Assembly (NCBI GenBank): GCA_021847995.1
Contig: JAJZNE010000142.1
Span: forward strand, 1 to 46,463
Reading direction: 5' to 3'
DNA: 46,463 nucleotides
Source: Pseudomonadota bacterium
Lineage (GTDB): Bacteria > Pseudomonadota > Alphaproteobacteria > Acetobacterales > Acetobacteraceae
The position numbers were made by a program, and so were the translations under genes. A model generated the notes under the pieces. It made no database searches and was not told where the DNA came from. It was given only the letters and a program-made list of their open reading frames with translations. The first letter of the stretch is position 1. Each line of letters begins with the position of its first letter. Positions 25,011 through 34,863 of this stretch are shown one piece after another.

Positions 25011-26915
25011 TTAGGCGATCAGGCCGCGGCGGCGCAACTCCTCGATGACACGGTCGGCCAGGGTGTCGGCATCCGCTTCGGTGGTGAGGAGATGAAGCTC
25101 GGGCGATGCCGGATGCTCATAGGGGGCATCGACGCCGGTGAAGTTGCGGATCTGGCCGGCATCGGCGCGCGCATAGAGGCCCTTGGGATCCCGCCGCCGG
25201 CATTCGTCGATCGGCGTGTCGATGAAGACCTCGATGAACTCGCCGGCATCGAAGCGCTCCCGCGCCGCCTCCCGGTCGGAGCGATAGGGGGAGATGAAGG
25301 ACACCATGACGATCAGTCCGGCATCGACCATCAGCCGCGCTGCCTCTGCCGCGCGGCGGATGTTCTCCACCCGGTCGGCTTCGGAAAAGCCCAGGTCGCG
25401 GTTGAGACCATGGCGGACATTGTCGCCGTCGAGGATGTAGGAATGGCGGCCGAGCGCGTGCAGCTTGCGGTCCACCAAGTTGGCGATGGTGGATTTGCCT
25501 GCCCCCGACAGGCCGGTGAACCACAGCGCCGCCGGCCGCTGTCCCTTCAGTGCGGCACGGGCATCCTTGTCCACCGCCATGTCGTGCCAGACGATGTTCG
25601 TCGAGCCGGGTGTGATCGCCTCCACCATCCCGACACCGACGGTGGCGTTGGTCAGACGGTCGATGATGATGAATCCGCCCAGTTCCCGGCTGTCGGCGAA
25701 GCGTTCCATCGCCACCGGTGCGATCAGCGAAACCCCGATCCGGGCCACGTCGTTCATGCCGAGCGTGGCGGCCGGCACTTCGGCAAAAGTGTTCACGTCG
25801 ATGCGATGCCGGATATGCGTCACCGTGCCGGAGACGGTGCGCGTCGCCAGCTTGAAGAGATAGGAGCGGCCGGGGAACAGGCGCTGCTCGGTCAGCCACA
25901 CGACATGCGCGTCGAACTTGTCGGCAACGGCGACCGGCGCGCCGGGGGCCGTCAGCACGTCGCCGCGGGAGATGTCGATCTGGTCGGCGAGCGTCAGCGT
26001 CACGGCGCTGCCGGCGCCGGCGCGATCGAGATCGCCGTCCATCGTGACGATGCGGGCGATGGTGGATGACCGCCCCGAGGCGGCAACCGCGACCCGATCC
26101 CCGACACGCAGCGTGCCGGCGGCGATCGTCCCGGCATAGCCGCGGAAATCGAGGTTGGGACGGTTCACCCACTGAACCGGCATGCGGAACGGCCGCACCA
26201 TCGCCGCCGCGTCCACATCGACGGTTTCGAGATGCCCGAGCAAACTCGGCCCGGTGTACCACGGCGTCTGCGGGCTGGCCGAGATCACGTTGTCCCCGAA
26301 GCGGGCGGAAAGCGGGATCGCCACCATCGAGGAAAAGCCGAGGCTTTCGACTGCGCGCGCATAGTCGGCGCGGATTTCGGCAAAGCGGGCTTCGCTGAAA
26401 TCGACCAGATCGATCTTGTTGACCGCAAGCACGACATGGCGGATGCCGAGCAGGGCGGCGATGAAGGAATGCCGCCGGGTCTGGCTCAGCACGCCGTGGC
26501 GCGCATCCACCAGCACCACCGCAAGGTCCGCATTCGATGCGCCGGTGGCCATGTTGCGGGTGTACTGTTCGTGGCCGGGCGTGTCGGCGACGATGAAGCG
26601 GCGGCGGTCGGTGGCGAAGAAGCGGTAGGCGACATCGATGGTGATGCCCTGTTCGCGCTCCGCCTCCAGCCCATCGACCAGCAGCGCGAAATCGATGTGC
26701 TCACCGGCGGTGCCGTGGCGCGCACTGTCGCGTTGCAGGGCCGCAAGCTGGTCATCGAAGATCAGCTTCGTGTCGTAGAGCAGACGGCCGATCAGCGTCG
26801 ATTTGCCGTCATCGACGCTGCCGCAGGTGAGGAAGCGGAGCAGGCCGATCTGCTCCTGGCGCGCCAGGAACTGCTCCAGCGGCAGCGGCTCCCGGGCGGC
26901 GAGATCACTGCTCAT
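25011..26915 (-). CDS. cysNC: Bifunctional sulfate adenylyltransferase subunit 1 / adenylylsulfate kinase (CysN-CysC fusion)
   Basis: With CysD it makes adenylyl sulfate (GTP-driven), and its C-terminal kinase phosphorylates this to PAPS for assimilation or sulfation. The 634-residue protein has a translation-factor-like GTPase: GSVDDGKST (32-40), DTPGHEQY (111-118), NKIDL (166-170). After the beta-barrel domains comes the CysC P-loop GLSGAGKST (468-476), followed by DGDNVRHGLNRDLGFSEADRVENIRR and the FIEVFIDTP segment. ATG 26915 follows the cysD stop by one base (TAA-G-ATG); a GTG 18 bases upstream is unlikely. The same fused architecture occurs in rhizobial NodQ. Confidence 0.95.
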   Translation of the reverse strand: MSSDLAAREPLPLEQFLARQEQIGLLRFLTCGSVDDGKSTLIGRLLYDTKLIFDDQLAALQRDSARHGTAGEHIDFALLVDGLEAEREQGITIDVAYRFFATDRRRFIVADTPGHEQYTRNMATGASNADLAVVLVDARHGVLSQTRRHSFIAALLGIRHVVLAVNKIDLVDFSEARFAEIRADYARAVESLGFSSMVAIPLSARFGDNVISASPQTPWYTGPSLLGHLETVDVDAAAMVRPFRMPVQWVNRPNLDFRGYAGTIAAGTLRVGDRVAVAASGRSSTIARIVTMDGDLDRAGAGSAVTLTLADQIDISRGDVLTAPGAPVAVADKFDAHVVWLTEQRLFPGRSYLFKLATRTVSGTVTHIRHRIDVNTFAEVPAATLGMNDVARIGVSLIAPVAMERFADSRELGGFIIIDRLTNATVGVGMVEAITPGSTNIVWHDMAVDKDARAALKGQRPAALWFTGLSGAGKSTIANLVDRKLHALGRHSYILDGDNVRHGLNRDLGFSEADRVENIRRAAEAARLMVDAGLIVMVSFISPYRSDREAARERFDAGEFIEVFIDTPIDECRRRDPKGLYARADAGQIRNFTGVDAPYEHPASPELHLLTTEADADTLADRVIEELRRRGLIA

Positions 26916-26916
26916 C

Positions 26917-27819
26917 TTAGAAATATCCCTCACGCTTCTTCTTTTCCATGCTGTCTTTCTCGTCGCGGTCGATCAGCCGTCCGCCACGCTCGGAGGTGCG
27001 GGCGATCAGCATTTCCGCCACGATCTCGGGCAGTGTCGCCGCCGATGATTCGTGGGCGCCGGTCAGCGGATAGCAGCCGAGCGAGCGGAAGCGCACCACC
27101 CGCTGCTCGGGCGTTTCGCCCGGCTCAAGACGCATGCGCTCGTCATCAACCACGATCAGGGTGCCGTCGCGCACCACCACCGGACGCGGGGCGGCGAAAT
27201 AGAGAGGGACGATCGGCAGATCGTGGAGCATGATGTAATGCCAGATATCGAGTTCCGTCCAGTTGGAGAGCGGGAAGACGCGGATCGACTCGCCCTTGTG
27301 GATGCGGCCGTTATAAAGGTGCCAGAATTCAGGCCGCTGGTTCTTCGGATCCCACTCCTGGTTGGCGGTACGAAAGGAGAAGATGCGTTCCTTGGCGCGG
27401 CTCTTCTCCTCGTCGCGGCGTGCGCCCCCGAAGGCCGCGTCGAATCCGTGCAGCTTCAATGCTGCCTTCAATGCCTCCGTCTTCATGGTGTGGGTGTAGA
27501 AGGCGCCATGATCGAACGGATTGATGCCCTGCCGCCGTCCCTCCTCGTTGGTATGGACGATGAGATCGAGGCCGAGCCGGCGCACCGTTGCGTCACGAAA
27601 CGCGATCATTTCCCGGAACTTCCAGCCGGTGTCGATGTGCAGCATCGGGAACGGCGGCAGCGAGGGATGGAACGCCTTCAGGATCAGATCCAGGAGGACC
27701 GAGGAATCCTTGCCGATTGAATAGAGGAACACAGGCGCCTGACACTCCGCCGCAACCTCGCGGATGATGTGGATGCTTTCGTTCTCCAGGCGCTTGAGGT
27801 GGGAGAGGCGGTCGGACAA
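26917..27819 (-). CDS. cysD: Sulfate adenylyltransferase subunit 2
   Basis: CysD is the ATP-sulfurylase catalytic subunit. The 300-residue product has the PP-loop-type [78 protein letters not shown] and the conserved end KKREGYF. The start is a TTG at 27819 (Leu codon, read as Met) with GAAGGAAAG 7 bases upstream; the protein begins [22 protein letters not shown], as in homologues. It is the first gene of cysD-cysNC-MFS. Confidence 0.95.
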   Translation of the reverse strand: MSDRLSHLKRLENESIHIIREVAAECQAPVFLYSIGKDSSVLLDLILKAFHPSLPPFPMLHIDTGWKFREMIAFRDATVRRLGLDLIVHTNEEGRRQGINPFDHGAFYTHTMKTEALKAALKLHGFDAAFGGARRDEEKSRAKERIFSFRTANQEWDPKNQRPEFWHLYNGRIHKGESIRVFPLSNWTELDIWHYIMLHDLPIVPLYFAAPRPVVVRDGTLIVVDDERMRLEPGETPEQRVVRFRSLGCYPLTGAHESSAATLPEIVAEMLIARTSERGGRLIDRDEKDSMEKKKREGYF

Positions 27820-28352
27820 GGGACACTTTCCTTCAGCGACGGGTAGCGGAACGCAGACGCGCCGGGGGGCGGAACGCTCCGCCGGCAGATGGTTCTAGAA
27901 TCCTTGTATGGCCAAGCACAACGCCGGCGTGATGCGCGGCGCCGCTTTCCCCCCCCGGTGGCCGGCACCGGCGCCTCGCGGCGCGCCGGCCGGAGCGGGC
28001 AGGCCGCCGCCAGGCAAACCGGCCGGGGCCCCTCCTTATCCCCCGCCGGGACCGGCCGTTCCAGGCCGGCGGCATCCCCCCGGCGCGGGCCTCGGTTTCG
28101 CGGGATGCGGCACGGCAGCGGGCGGGCAGTGCCCGCGTGACCGCGCCGGCCCGCGTCGTGCCGGCGGTTTGCGGGCGTTCGGTGGCTCGCCTTGGCCGGC
28201 GCGGCCGGCCGATGTGCGTCCTGAGCATGGCTTGGTTGCCGTGTCATGTGCCGGCGCCTATGCCCGGCGTCGCCCACTGGCGCACGCGCCGCCCGGCGGG
28301 CTAGTGGAACGCAGTGCAGGGGTCAATGCGCCCGGAGCAGGAGGAGACGACC
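27820..28352. other. GC-rich intergenic region between divergent cysD and mmsA
   Basis: These 533 bases hold no credible gene. Open frames here on both strands are Pro/Arg/Gly-rich and have no ribosome binding site. The centre (about 27950-28150) is dense in CCGGC/GGCCGG-type words. Near cysD a short hairpin (GGCGGA-GCGT-TCCGCC read on the minus strand) lies at about 27861-27876. No convincing cysD promoter was found; an mmsA promoter candidate lies at 28236-28264. Confidence 0.5.
28236..28264 (+). promoter_or_regulatory. Candidate promoter for mmsA
   Basis: TTGCCG (28236-28241) and TATGCC (28259-28264) are 17 bases apart; matches are 4/6 and 3/6. The leader would be about 80 bases. Confidence 0.35.
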
Positions 28353-29849
28353 ATGGAGCAGGTGGTTCAGCACGTCATCGGCGGACAGCGCAGCGCCGGC
28401 AGCGGGCGCCGCTCGGCCGACGTGTTCAACCCCGCCACCGGGCAGGCGGCGCGGCGCGTGGTGCTCGGCAGCGCGGCGGATGTGGATGCGGCGGTCCAGG
28501 CCGCGGCGGCGGCCCTGCCGGGCTGGGCGGCGACCACCCCGCTCGCCCGTGCCCGTGTCATGTTCAAGTTCCGCGAACTGCTGGAGGCGCACAGCAAGGA
28601 TCTCGCCGCCATCATCACCGCCGAGCATGGCAAGGTTCTCTCCGATGCCGGTGGCGAGGTGGTGCGCGGACTGGAGGTGGTGGAGTTCGCGGCCGGCATT
28701 CCCGATCTGCTGAAGGGCGAGTTCTCCGATCAGGTTGGACGCGGCGTGGACAGCTTCTCGCTGCGCCAGCCGCTCGGCGTGGTGGCCGGGATCACGCCGT
28801 TCAATTTCCCCGCCATGGTGCCGCTGTGGATGGCCCCGGTGGCGCTCGCCTGCGGCAACACCTTCATCCTCAAGCCGTCGGAGCGCGACCCGTCGGCCTC
28901 TCTGCTGCTCGCCGACCTGTTGCGCCAGGCCGGGTTGCCTGCCGGTGCCTTCAACGTGGTGCAGGGCGACAAGGAAGCGGTCGATGCGATCCTTGAGCAT
29001 CCCGGTATCGCGGCCATCAGCTTCGTCGGCTCGACCCCGATCGCCGAATACATCTACCGCACCGGCAGTGCGCACGGAAAGCGCGTGCAGGCGCTGGGCG
29101 GGGCCAAGAACCATATGGTGATCATGCCGGATGCCGATCTGGAGCAGGCGACGGATGCGCTGATGGGCGCCGGCTACGGCGCCGCCGGCGAGCGGTGCAT
29201 GGCGGTTTCGGTCGCGGTTGCGGTGGGTGGCGTCGGCGACGCACTGATCGAGCGGCTGGCGCCGCGGGTGCGCGCGCTCAAGGTCGGGCCCGGAACCGAC
29301 CCCGAATCCGAGATGGGGCCGCTGGTGACGCGCCAGCATCTGGAGAAGGTGCGCGGCTATGTCGATGCCGGTCTTGCCGAGGGTGCCAAACTGGTGGTGG
29401 ACGGGCGCGACCTGCGCCTGCAGGGCTACGAGGGAGGGTTCTATCTCGGTGGCTGCCTGTTCGACGACGTGAAGCCGCACATGCGCATCTACCGCGAGGA
29501 GATTTTCGGCCCGGTGCTGTCGGTCGTACGGGTGCCGCAGTTCGACGATGCGCTGAAGCTCGTCAACGAGCACGAATACGGCAACGGCACCGCGGTCTTC
29601 ACGCGCGATGGCGACACCGCGCGCACCTTCATGCACGGCGTGCAGGTCGGCATGGTCGGCATCAACGTGCCGATCCCGGTGCCGGTCGCCTATCACAGTT
29701 TCGGCGGCTGGAAGCGCAGCCTGTTCGGCGACCACGCGATCTACGGGCGCGAGGGCGTGCGCTTCTACACCAAGCTGAAGACCGTCACCTCACGCTGGCC
29801 GACCGGGATTCGCGCCGGCGCGCAATACGTCATGCCGACCACCGGCTGA
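28353..29849 (+). CDS. mmsA: CoA-acylating methylmalonate-semialdehyde dehydrogenase
   Basis: MmsA converts methylmalonate semialdehyde (valine, thymine) or malonate semialdehyde (inositol, beta-alanine) to propionyl-CoA or acetyl-CoA. The 498-residue length fits exactly. Visible are the oxyanion Asn151 in [41 protein letters not shown] where the Glu of ordinary aldehyde dehydrogenases is missing (as is normal for this CoA-dependent family), the catalytic Cys282 in AGERCMA, and the C-terminal [15 protein letters not shown] 28353 has a GGAGGAG ribosome binding site. No valine or inositol catabolic genes are adjacent, so the pathway here is not clear. Confidence 0.94.
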   Translation: MEQVVQHVIGGQRSAGSGRRSADVFNPATGQAARRVVLGSAADVDAAVQAAAAALPGWAATTPLARARVMFKFRELLEAHSKDLAAIITAEHGKVLSDAGGEVVRGLEVVEFAAGIPDLLKGEFSDQVGRGVDSFSLRQPLGVVAGITPFNFPAMVPLWMAPVALACGNTFILKPSERDPSASLLLADLLRQAGLPAGAFNVVQGDKEAVDAILEHPGIAAISFVGSTPIAEYIYRTGSAHGKRVQALGGAKNHMVIMPDADLEQATDALMGAGYGAAGERCMAVSVAVAVGGVGDALIERLAPRVRALKVGPGTDPESEMGPLVTRQHLEKVRGYVDAGLAEGAKLVVDGRDLRLQGYEGGFYLGGCLFDDVKPHMRIYREEIFGPVLSVVRVPQFDDALKLVNEHEYGNGTAVFTRDGDTARTFMHGVQVGMVGINVPIPVPVAYHSFGGWKRSLFGDHAIYGREGVRFYTKLKTVTSRWPTGIRAGAQYVMPTTG

Positions 29850-29878
29850 CCGGGCCGGGGCGCCCCCCGGACCGGCGG

Positions 29879-31567
29879 TCAGGCCGCCAGTTCGGGGACG
29901 CGCGCCAGCAGGGAACGGTTCAGCTCTTCGCGCCGTGCCCACAGATCGTGATACCACGCCACCCGGTCGGCGACCGTGTAGGCGAGCATGCGATCGCGCG
30001 CGACATAGGCACGTGCGGCGTCGCCGATGGTCCGCGCAATTTCGGGATTGGCCACCAGTCGGAGCAGGCGCTGCGCAAGTTCCTCCGGCGAGCGGAAGAG
30101 CACGCCGGTGCGCCCGTCCTCGATCGTGTTCTGATAGACGGTGGCGCTGGCGAGCGGGGTGACGCGGAATGCGGCGGCCTCGATGAATTTCAGGTCGGAT
30201 TTGCAGCGGTTGAACGGCGTGTCCAGCAGCGGCATGAAGGAAATCTCGCTCGACGCCAGCAATCGCTGGTAGGTGTCGTAGCCGCATAGCGGCACGAATG
30301 TCTTGTGCGGTGTCGCCAGCCGTTCGAACAGGCCGCGATCGTTGACGATGACGACATGCAGCCGGTCCCCGGCCTTTGCCGCCGCGAGGTTGAGCGCATC
30401 GAGGTAGGGGGGCCATTCCTGCTCGCGGTTCAGCCCCGCGAACAGCATGGTGACCCGGCCGGGTTCAGCGTAGTTCACCGGATCCGGCAGGCGCCAGACG
30501 CCGTTCGGAAAGACTTTCACTTCCGGATTGTCGCGGCGCAGCACTTCGGCAAGCGGTTCGGTCGAGGTCTGCACGGCGTGCACCGCCTTGAAGTTGAGCA
30601 CATCCGGGCGTTGCAGCACCGGGATGTAATCGGGATGATCGTCGAATTCGCAGACCGCCAGCCAGCCGCTCGCCAGCAGCGGACGCACCCGCACGAGGCC
30701 GGCGTCGCCGGCCAGCAGCGGCCGATGGAAGACGAAGATGCCCGGCGGTTCCGACGGATCCGGCAGCTTCTCGCCGTGATTGATGACGCGGGCGATCAGC
30801 GACGGTTCGGCGGTGAGCGCCTGCATCGGCTCGCTGACACGAACATGGCTGACGCCGCCCACCGGCTTGAGCATGGTCGAGACAAGCGGCAATCGTTGCG
30901 GCTTGCGGCGCCGTGCCCGCCAGACATGCTGCAACGGCGCCGCGCGGCGGCGGTAATGGGCCACATCGATGCCGAGCCGGCGCAGCGATGGCGCGATCGT
31001 GTCCACGAAGGCGTCGGCGGCGTCGGCGTCGAAGATGCGCGGCGCGACATCGACAGGCTCCAGGCCGGCGCCGCGCAGCATCCGTGCCGTGCTCTCCGCC
31101 GTGAACCAGCGCAGATGCGTCCGGTCGAGCAGACCGCTCGGTTCATAGTCCCAGGTGCCGCGCAGCAGGCGCTCCGCCAGACGCCAATGCTCCTGGTTCG
31201 GCATGCACACCAGCACGGTGCCGTCCGGCGCGAGCAGGGAGACATGCGCGGCGAGAACGGTCCACGGATCGACGAGGTGCTCCAGGATATCGCCATAGAT
31301 CAGGCAGTCGAGGCTTCCCGGTGCAATCCGGTCGGCGAAGGGCATGGGGTTTTCGTTAAGGTCGGCGTCGAACACGGCGTCGAGGCGTGTTGCCGCGATG
31401 CGTGCGGCGGCCGGGTCGCGTTCCACGCCGAGATAATGGACGCGCGGGTTGCGCCGCTTATACTCCGCTCCCAGCGCCCCCGCACCGCAGCCGAGATCGA
31501 GCACCAGTCTGGCGCCGAGCGGAATGCGGTCGAGCAGGTCGGGATTGGGCAGGTCGGGATATGTCAT
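29879..31567 (-). CDS. Fusion protein: SAM-dependent methyltransferase plus glycosyltransferase
   Basis: The 562-residue protein has two parts. Residues about 15-230 form a class I methyltransferase: LVLDLGCGAGALGAEYKRR (SAM motif DxGCGxG at 24-30), YLGVERDP, DCLIYGDILEHLVDPWTVL and the HLRWFTAESTARMLRGAGL element. Residues about 265-562 look like a group-1 glycosyltransferase: KVFPNGVWRLPD, VTMLFAGLNREQEWPPYLDAL, FMPLLDTPFNRCKSDLKFIEAAAFRVTPLAS, and GVLFRSPEELAQRLLRLV. ATG 31567 overlaps the ugd stop by 4 bases. Co-translation with UDP-glucose dehydrogenase suggests that it builds or decorates a uronic-acid-containing glycan; the acceptor is unknown. Upstream in-frame extension runs into ugd and is an artefact. 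Confidence 0.85.
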   Translation of the reverse strand: MTYPDLPNPDLLDRIPLGARLVLDLGCGAGALGAEYKRRNPRVHYLGVERDPAAARIAATRLDAVFDADLNENPMPFADRIAPGSLDCLIYGDILEHLVDPWTVLAAHVSLLAPDGTVLVCMPNQEHWRLAERLLRGTWDYEPSGLLDRTHLRWFTAESTARMLRGAGLEPVDVAPRIFDADAADAFVDTIAPSLRRLGIDVAHYRRRAAPLQHVWRARRRKPQRLPLVSTMLKPVGGVSHVRVSEPMQALTAEPSLIARVINHGEKLPDPSEPPGIFVFHRPLLAGDAGLVRVRPLLASGWLAVCEFDDHPDYIPVLQRPDVLNFKAVHAVQTSTEPLAEVLRRDNPEVKVFPNGVWRLPDPVNYAEPGRVTMLFAGLNREQEWPPYLDALNLAAAKAGDRLHVVIVNDRGLFERLATPHKTFVPLCGYDTYQRLLASSEISFMPLLDTPFNRCKSDLKFIEAAAFRVTPLASATVYQNTIEDGRTGVLFRSPEELAQRLLRLVANPEIARTIGDAARAYVARDRMLAYTVADRVAWYHDLWARREELNRSLLARVPELAA

Positions 31568-32877
31568 CGCATCGCGCGTCCGACGCCTTGGTAGGCGAAA
31601 CCCGCCGCTGCCATGGCCGAGGGATCGAAGATATTGCGCAGATCGACGATCACGCGCCCGCGCATCGCCTCGGCCAGCCTGCCCGGCGACAGCGCGCGGA
31701 ACTGGTTCCATTCGGTGATGACGACGAGCGCGTCGGCGTCCGCCGCCGCATCGAGCGCATCGCGGCAATAGTGGACGGAGCCGGGCAGCAGCGGCCGCGC
31801 CTGCTCCATGCCGACGGGATCGAACGCGCGCAGCTCCGCGCCGTCCTCGGCCAGACGCCATAGGATCGGGATGGACGGCGCCTCGCGCATGTCGTCGGTT
31901 TCCGGCTTGAAGGTCAGGCCGAGCACGCCGATGCGCCGCCCCCGCACGCTGCCGCCGCAGGCGGCGATGATGCGCGCACCCATGGCCGATTTGCGCGCGT
32001 CATTCACCGCCACCACGGTTTCGACAAGCCTGCTGGGCGCCCCCGCATCCTGCGCGATCCGCATCAGCGCCAGCGTGTCCTTGGGAAAGCAGGAACCGCC
32101 GAAGCCCGGGCCGGCATGCAGGAACTTGCGTCCGATCCGGCCGTCAAGGCCGATGCCGCGCGCCACGTCATGCACGTCCGCCCCCGCCTTTTCGCAGAGA
32201 TCGGCGATCTCGTTGATGAACGTCACCTTCATTGCCAGGAAGGCGTTCGCAGCGTATTTCGTCAGCTCCGCGGTCTCCAGCCCGGTCATCACGATCGGCG
32301 CCTCGATCAGATAGAGCGGGCGGTAGAGCTGGCGCAGCGTGTCCTTCGCCCGTTCGCTCTCGGTGCCGATCACCACCCGGTCGGGGCGCAGAAAGTCATT
32401 GATCGCACTGCCCTCGCGCAGGAATTCGGGATTGGAGGCGACATCGAACGCGGCATCCGGACGGGCGGCGCGCACGATCTCGGCGATCCTTCGGCCGGTT
32501 CCGACCGGCACGGTGGATTTGGTGACGATGACGGCATAGCCGGTCAGCGCCCGCGCGACCTGTTCGGCGGCGGCATAGACGAAGGACAGGTCGGCATGCC
32601 CGTCGCCGCGGCGTGCCGGGGTGCCGACGGCGATGAACACCGCCTCGGCGCCGTCCACGGCGGCGGCCAGATCGTCGCCGAAGGTGAGCCGGCCGGCGGC
32701 GACGTTCTCGGCCACCAATTGGTCGAGGCCGGGTTCGTAGATCGGCATGCGGCCGTCGCGCAACGCACCGAGCCGCGCCGGGTCCGCCTCCACCACGGCA
32801 ACGTCCACGCCGAATTCGGCGAAGCAGGCCCCCGAGACCAGACCCACATAGCCGCCGCCGATCATTGCAATCCGCAC
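31564..32877 (-). CDS. ugd: UDP-glucose 6-dehydrogenase
   Basis: Ugd oxidises UDP-glucose twice to UDP-glucuronic acid, a precursor of exopolysaccharide and lipid A/LPS sugars. From GTG 32877 the protein is 437 residues. It contains the NAD motif GGGYVGLVSG (7-16), TKSTVPVGTG, NPEFLREGSAI, the hinge AELTKYAANAFLAMKVTFINEIADLCE, the catalytic Cys263 in GFGGSCFPKDT, and LTFKPETDDMREAPS. The frame opens earlier at a TTG (32937), but GTG 32877 has GGGGAC upstream and gives the standard N-terminus. It lies 63 bases downstream of fliJ on the same strand. Confidence 0.94.
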   Translation of the reverse strand: MRIAMIGGGYVGLVSGACFAEFGVDVAVVEADPARLGALRDGRMPIYEPGLDQLVAENVAAGRLTFGDDLAAAVDGAEAVFIAVGTPARRGDGHADLSFVYAAAEQVARALTGYAVIVTKSTVPVGTGRRIAEIVRAARPDAAFDVASNPEFLREGSAINDFLRPDRVVIGTESERAKDTLRQLYRPLYLIEAPIVMTGLETAELTKYAANAFLAMKVTFINEIADLCEKAGADVHDVARGIGLDGRIGRKFLHAGPGFGGSCFPKDTLALMRIAQDAGAPSRLVETVVAVNDARKSAMGARIIAACGGSVRGRRIGVLGLTFKPETDDMREAPSIPILWRLAEDGAELRAFDPVGMEQARPLLPGSVHYCRDALDAAADADALVVITEWNQFRALSPGRLAEAMRGRVIVDLRNIFDPSAMAAAGFAYQGVGRAMR

Positions 32878-32940
32878 TGCGCTGTCCCCATTGCCCGTTG
32901 CCGCCGTGTCGTGGCGTGTCGCAGCCGGTGCGGTCAAGCG

Positions 32941-33384
32941 TCAGTTGCAACCCTCGTCGCTGCGGGCCTGGCGATGCGCCACCGCGTCGGCGGCAGCGGC
33001 TTCGGCAGCGAGGCGGGAGCGATCCGCCGCCTCCGCCGCGCGGGCTGCGAGCAGGGCGGCGAGCGAGGCTTCGGCGGAGCGGGCGGCGGCCAGCGCCGTA
33101 CGAGCCTGGGCGGTGGCGCTCTCGGCCGCCTGCAGCGCCGCTTCCGACCGCGCGACGCCGGCGTGCGCGGCGCGCAGCCAGCGCCCGAGCGCCTCGACGG
33201 CGTCATCGGTGCCGGCGGGATCGCCGGCCAGGGTGATTTCCGCGCGGATCTGTTGTTTCCGTGCGGCGAGGTCGGCGGCGGCGCGGCTTTCCTGGGCGAT
33301 CGCCGTCAGGCAGGCGCGCTGCGCCGCCACCACGGCGTCGCGCCGCAGCCGCAGCGCCCGGCGCAGGGTCGCCTCGGCGGTCAC
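32941..33384 (-). CDS. fliJ: FliJ-like flagellar export chaperone
   Basis: FliJ is the central coiled-coil stalk of the flagellar type III export ATPase. The 147-residue protein has no strong sequence motif. It is an almost continuous Ala/Arg/Glu-rich helix predicted to form coiled coil (RAALRLRRDAVVAAQRACLTAIAQESRAAADLAARKQQIRAE and SEAALQAAESATAQARTALAAARSAEASLAALLAARAAEAADRSRLA). Its identity rests on size, coiled-coil character and the 4-base overlap with the fliI stop, the usual fliI-fliJ pairing. Confidence 0.75.
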   Translation of the reverse strand: MTAEATLRRALRLRRDAVVAAQRACLTAIAQESRAAADLAARKQQIRAEITLAGDPAGTDDAVEALGRWLRAAHAGVARSEAALQAAESATAQARTALAAARSAEASLAALLAARAAEAADRSRLAAEAAAADAVAHRQARSDEGCN

Positions 33385-34736
33385 GGCAGTCCGGCGTCAA
33401 GGGCGGCGAACAGCCGCGCCGCGGCTTCGTCAGGCTCGCTTACCTCGTCACGCGCCTGCTGCAACACCGCCTCGATTGCCGGCGCGAGCCGCAGCGCCTC
33501 GTCTGCGGCCGGGTCGCTGCCGGGCCGGTAGGCACCGAGGCGGACCAGATCGGCCAGCTCGGCGGACTGCGACAGCAGGGCGCGGGCTCGGCGCAGGCTG
33601 GCCGCGGTCCCTGCATCGCAGGGCGGCGGGGTGCGGGAGAGCGAGCGCAGCACGTCGATCGCCGGATAGCGCCCGCGCTCGGCGATGCGGCGGTCGAGCA
33701 CGACATGCCCATCCAGGATGCTGCGGGCCGCATCGGCGATCGGCTCGTTCATGTCGTCGCCTTCGACCAGCACCGTGAACAGGGCGGTGATCTGTCCGCC
33801 CTGCGCGGCCAGGCCGGGGCCGGCACGTTCCAGCAGGCGCGGCAGTTCGGCGAACACGCTCGGCGGGTAGCCGCGTGCGCCGGGCGGCTCGCCCGCGGCC
33901 AGCGCGATCTCCCGCCGGGCCTGGCAGAACCGCGTCAGACTGTCCATCAGCAGCAGAACGCTCTGCCCGCGGGCGCAGAAATGCTCGGCGACGGTGACGG
34001 CGGCATAACCAGCCTCCAGGCGCAGGAGCGGGGGGGCGTCGGACGTGGCCAGCACCACCACCGCGCGCGCCAGCCCGGCGGCGCCCAGTTCGTCCTCGAC
34101 GAATTCGCGGACCTCCCGGCCGCGTTCGCCGACCAGCGCGAGCACGATCACGTCGGCCCGGGCATGCCGGGCGAGCATGGCGAGCAGGCTCGACTTGCCG
34201 ACACCGGCGCCGGCGAACAGGCCGAGCCGCTGGCCCTCCCGGCAGGGCACGAACAGATCGAGAGCCCGCACCCCGAAGGCGAAACGGGGGCCGAGCCGGC
34301 CGCGCGCGGTCGCCGCCGGAGAGGCGGCGCGCAACGGGCGCGGCGGCCGGCCCCGCCGCACCGGCCCGCCGCCATCGAGGGGGTGGCCGAACGGGTCGAG
34401 GATGCGGCCGATCCAGCTTTCGCTGACGGCGAGCGCGGCAGGGCGCGGCGGCAGCGGCGCCGTGACGGGCGCGCCCGGCCCGATCCCGTCGAGCGGACCG
34501 AAAGCCTGGGCCTGCACCACGCCGCGGCGGAACCCGATCACTTCCACCAACACCGCCGCGCCGCTGCGGGGCTGCACGGACAACCGGTCGCCGACCGAGA
34601 GGAACGGTCCCAGCCCCTCGAACGTGAGCGCAATGCCGGAGGCGTCCGTCACCCTGCCCCGCAGCCGCTCGGCGGAGAGCGCCTGAAGCGCGGAGGTGGC
34701 GCGGTCGCAGGCGGCGACGAAACCCTGCTGCTGCAT
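33381..34736 (-). CDS. fliI: Flagellum-specific ATPase FliI
   Basis: FliI hydrolyses ATP at the base of the flagellar type III export gate. The 451-residue protein resembles F1-beta: [14 protein letters not shown], the Walker [11 protein letters not shown] (175-184), [19 protein letters not shown], the Walker B strand [76 protein letters not shown] and [13 protein letters not shown], the last being typical of flagellar/T3SS ATPases. No other flagellar structural genes are in the window. Its upstream region is shared with divergent ctrA, a known activator of flagellar genes. Confidence 0.93.
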   Translation of the reverse strand: MQQQGFVAACDRATSALQALSAERLRGRVTDASGIALTFEGLGPFLSVGDRLSVQPRSGAAVLVEVIGFRRGVVQAQAFGPLDGIGPGAPVTAPLPPRPAALAVSESWIGRILDPFGHPLDGGGPVRRGRPPRPLRAASPAATARGRLGPRFAFGVRALDLFVPCREGQRLGLFAGAGVGKSSLLAMLARHARADVIVLALVGERGREVREFVEDELGAAGLARAVVVLATSDAPPLLRLEAGYAAVTVAEHFCARGQSVLLLMDSLTRFCQARREIALAAGEPPGARGYPPSVFAELPRLLERAGPGLAAQGGQITALFTVLVEGDDMNEPIADAARSILDGHVVLDRRIAERGRYPAIDVLRSLSRTPPPCDAGTAASLRRARALLSQSAELADLVRLGAYRPGSDPAADEALRLAPAIEAVLQQARDEVSEPDEAAARLFAALDAGLP

Positions 34737-34779
34737 CGCGTGATTGGCCCCGTGATCGAAGGATCAGCCACGACTACCA

Positions 34780-34830
34780 CGCAATTTGCACAAAAAATCT
34801 TAATTTAAAGACGTTGCCATGCAAAAATTT
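34780..34830. promoter_or_regulatory. AT-rich regulatory island between fliI and ctrA
   Basis: In DNA that is otherwise about 70% G+C, this stretch is strongly A/T-rich and contains two TTAA half-sites (34800-34803 and 34805-34808). TTAA is the half-site of the CtrA box, but the spacing here is 1 base rather than 7. It lies 44-94 bases upstream of fliI and 62-112 bases upstream of ctrA. Confidence 0.4.
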
Positions 34831-34832
34831 CG

Positions 34833-34861
34833 TGGACCCCCGGTCGGGTGGGTGCTATCCG
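34833..34861 (+). promoter_or_regulatory. Candidate promoter for ctrA
   Basis: TGGACC (34833-34838) and TATCCG (34856-34861) are 17 bases apart (4/6 and 3/6 matches). The start would fall near 34868, inside the inverted repeat at 34864-34878. Confidence 0.35.
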
Positions 34862-34863
34862 AT

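Noticed and set aside
24048..26069. 673-codon plus-strand frame over the MFS and cysNC genes
   Set aside because: Covers two well-supported genes on the other strand and has no domain.
27908..28352. Proline-rich plus-strand frame upstream of mmsA
   Set aside because: Low complexity, no ribosome binding site, and it runs out of frame into mmsA.
34800..34808. CtrA box in the ctrA-fliI region
   Set aside because: The two TTAA half-sites are 1 base apart, not the 7 of the known box, so I report only an AT-rich island.
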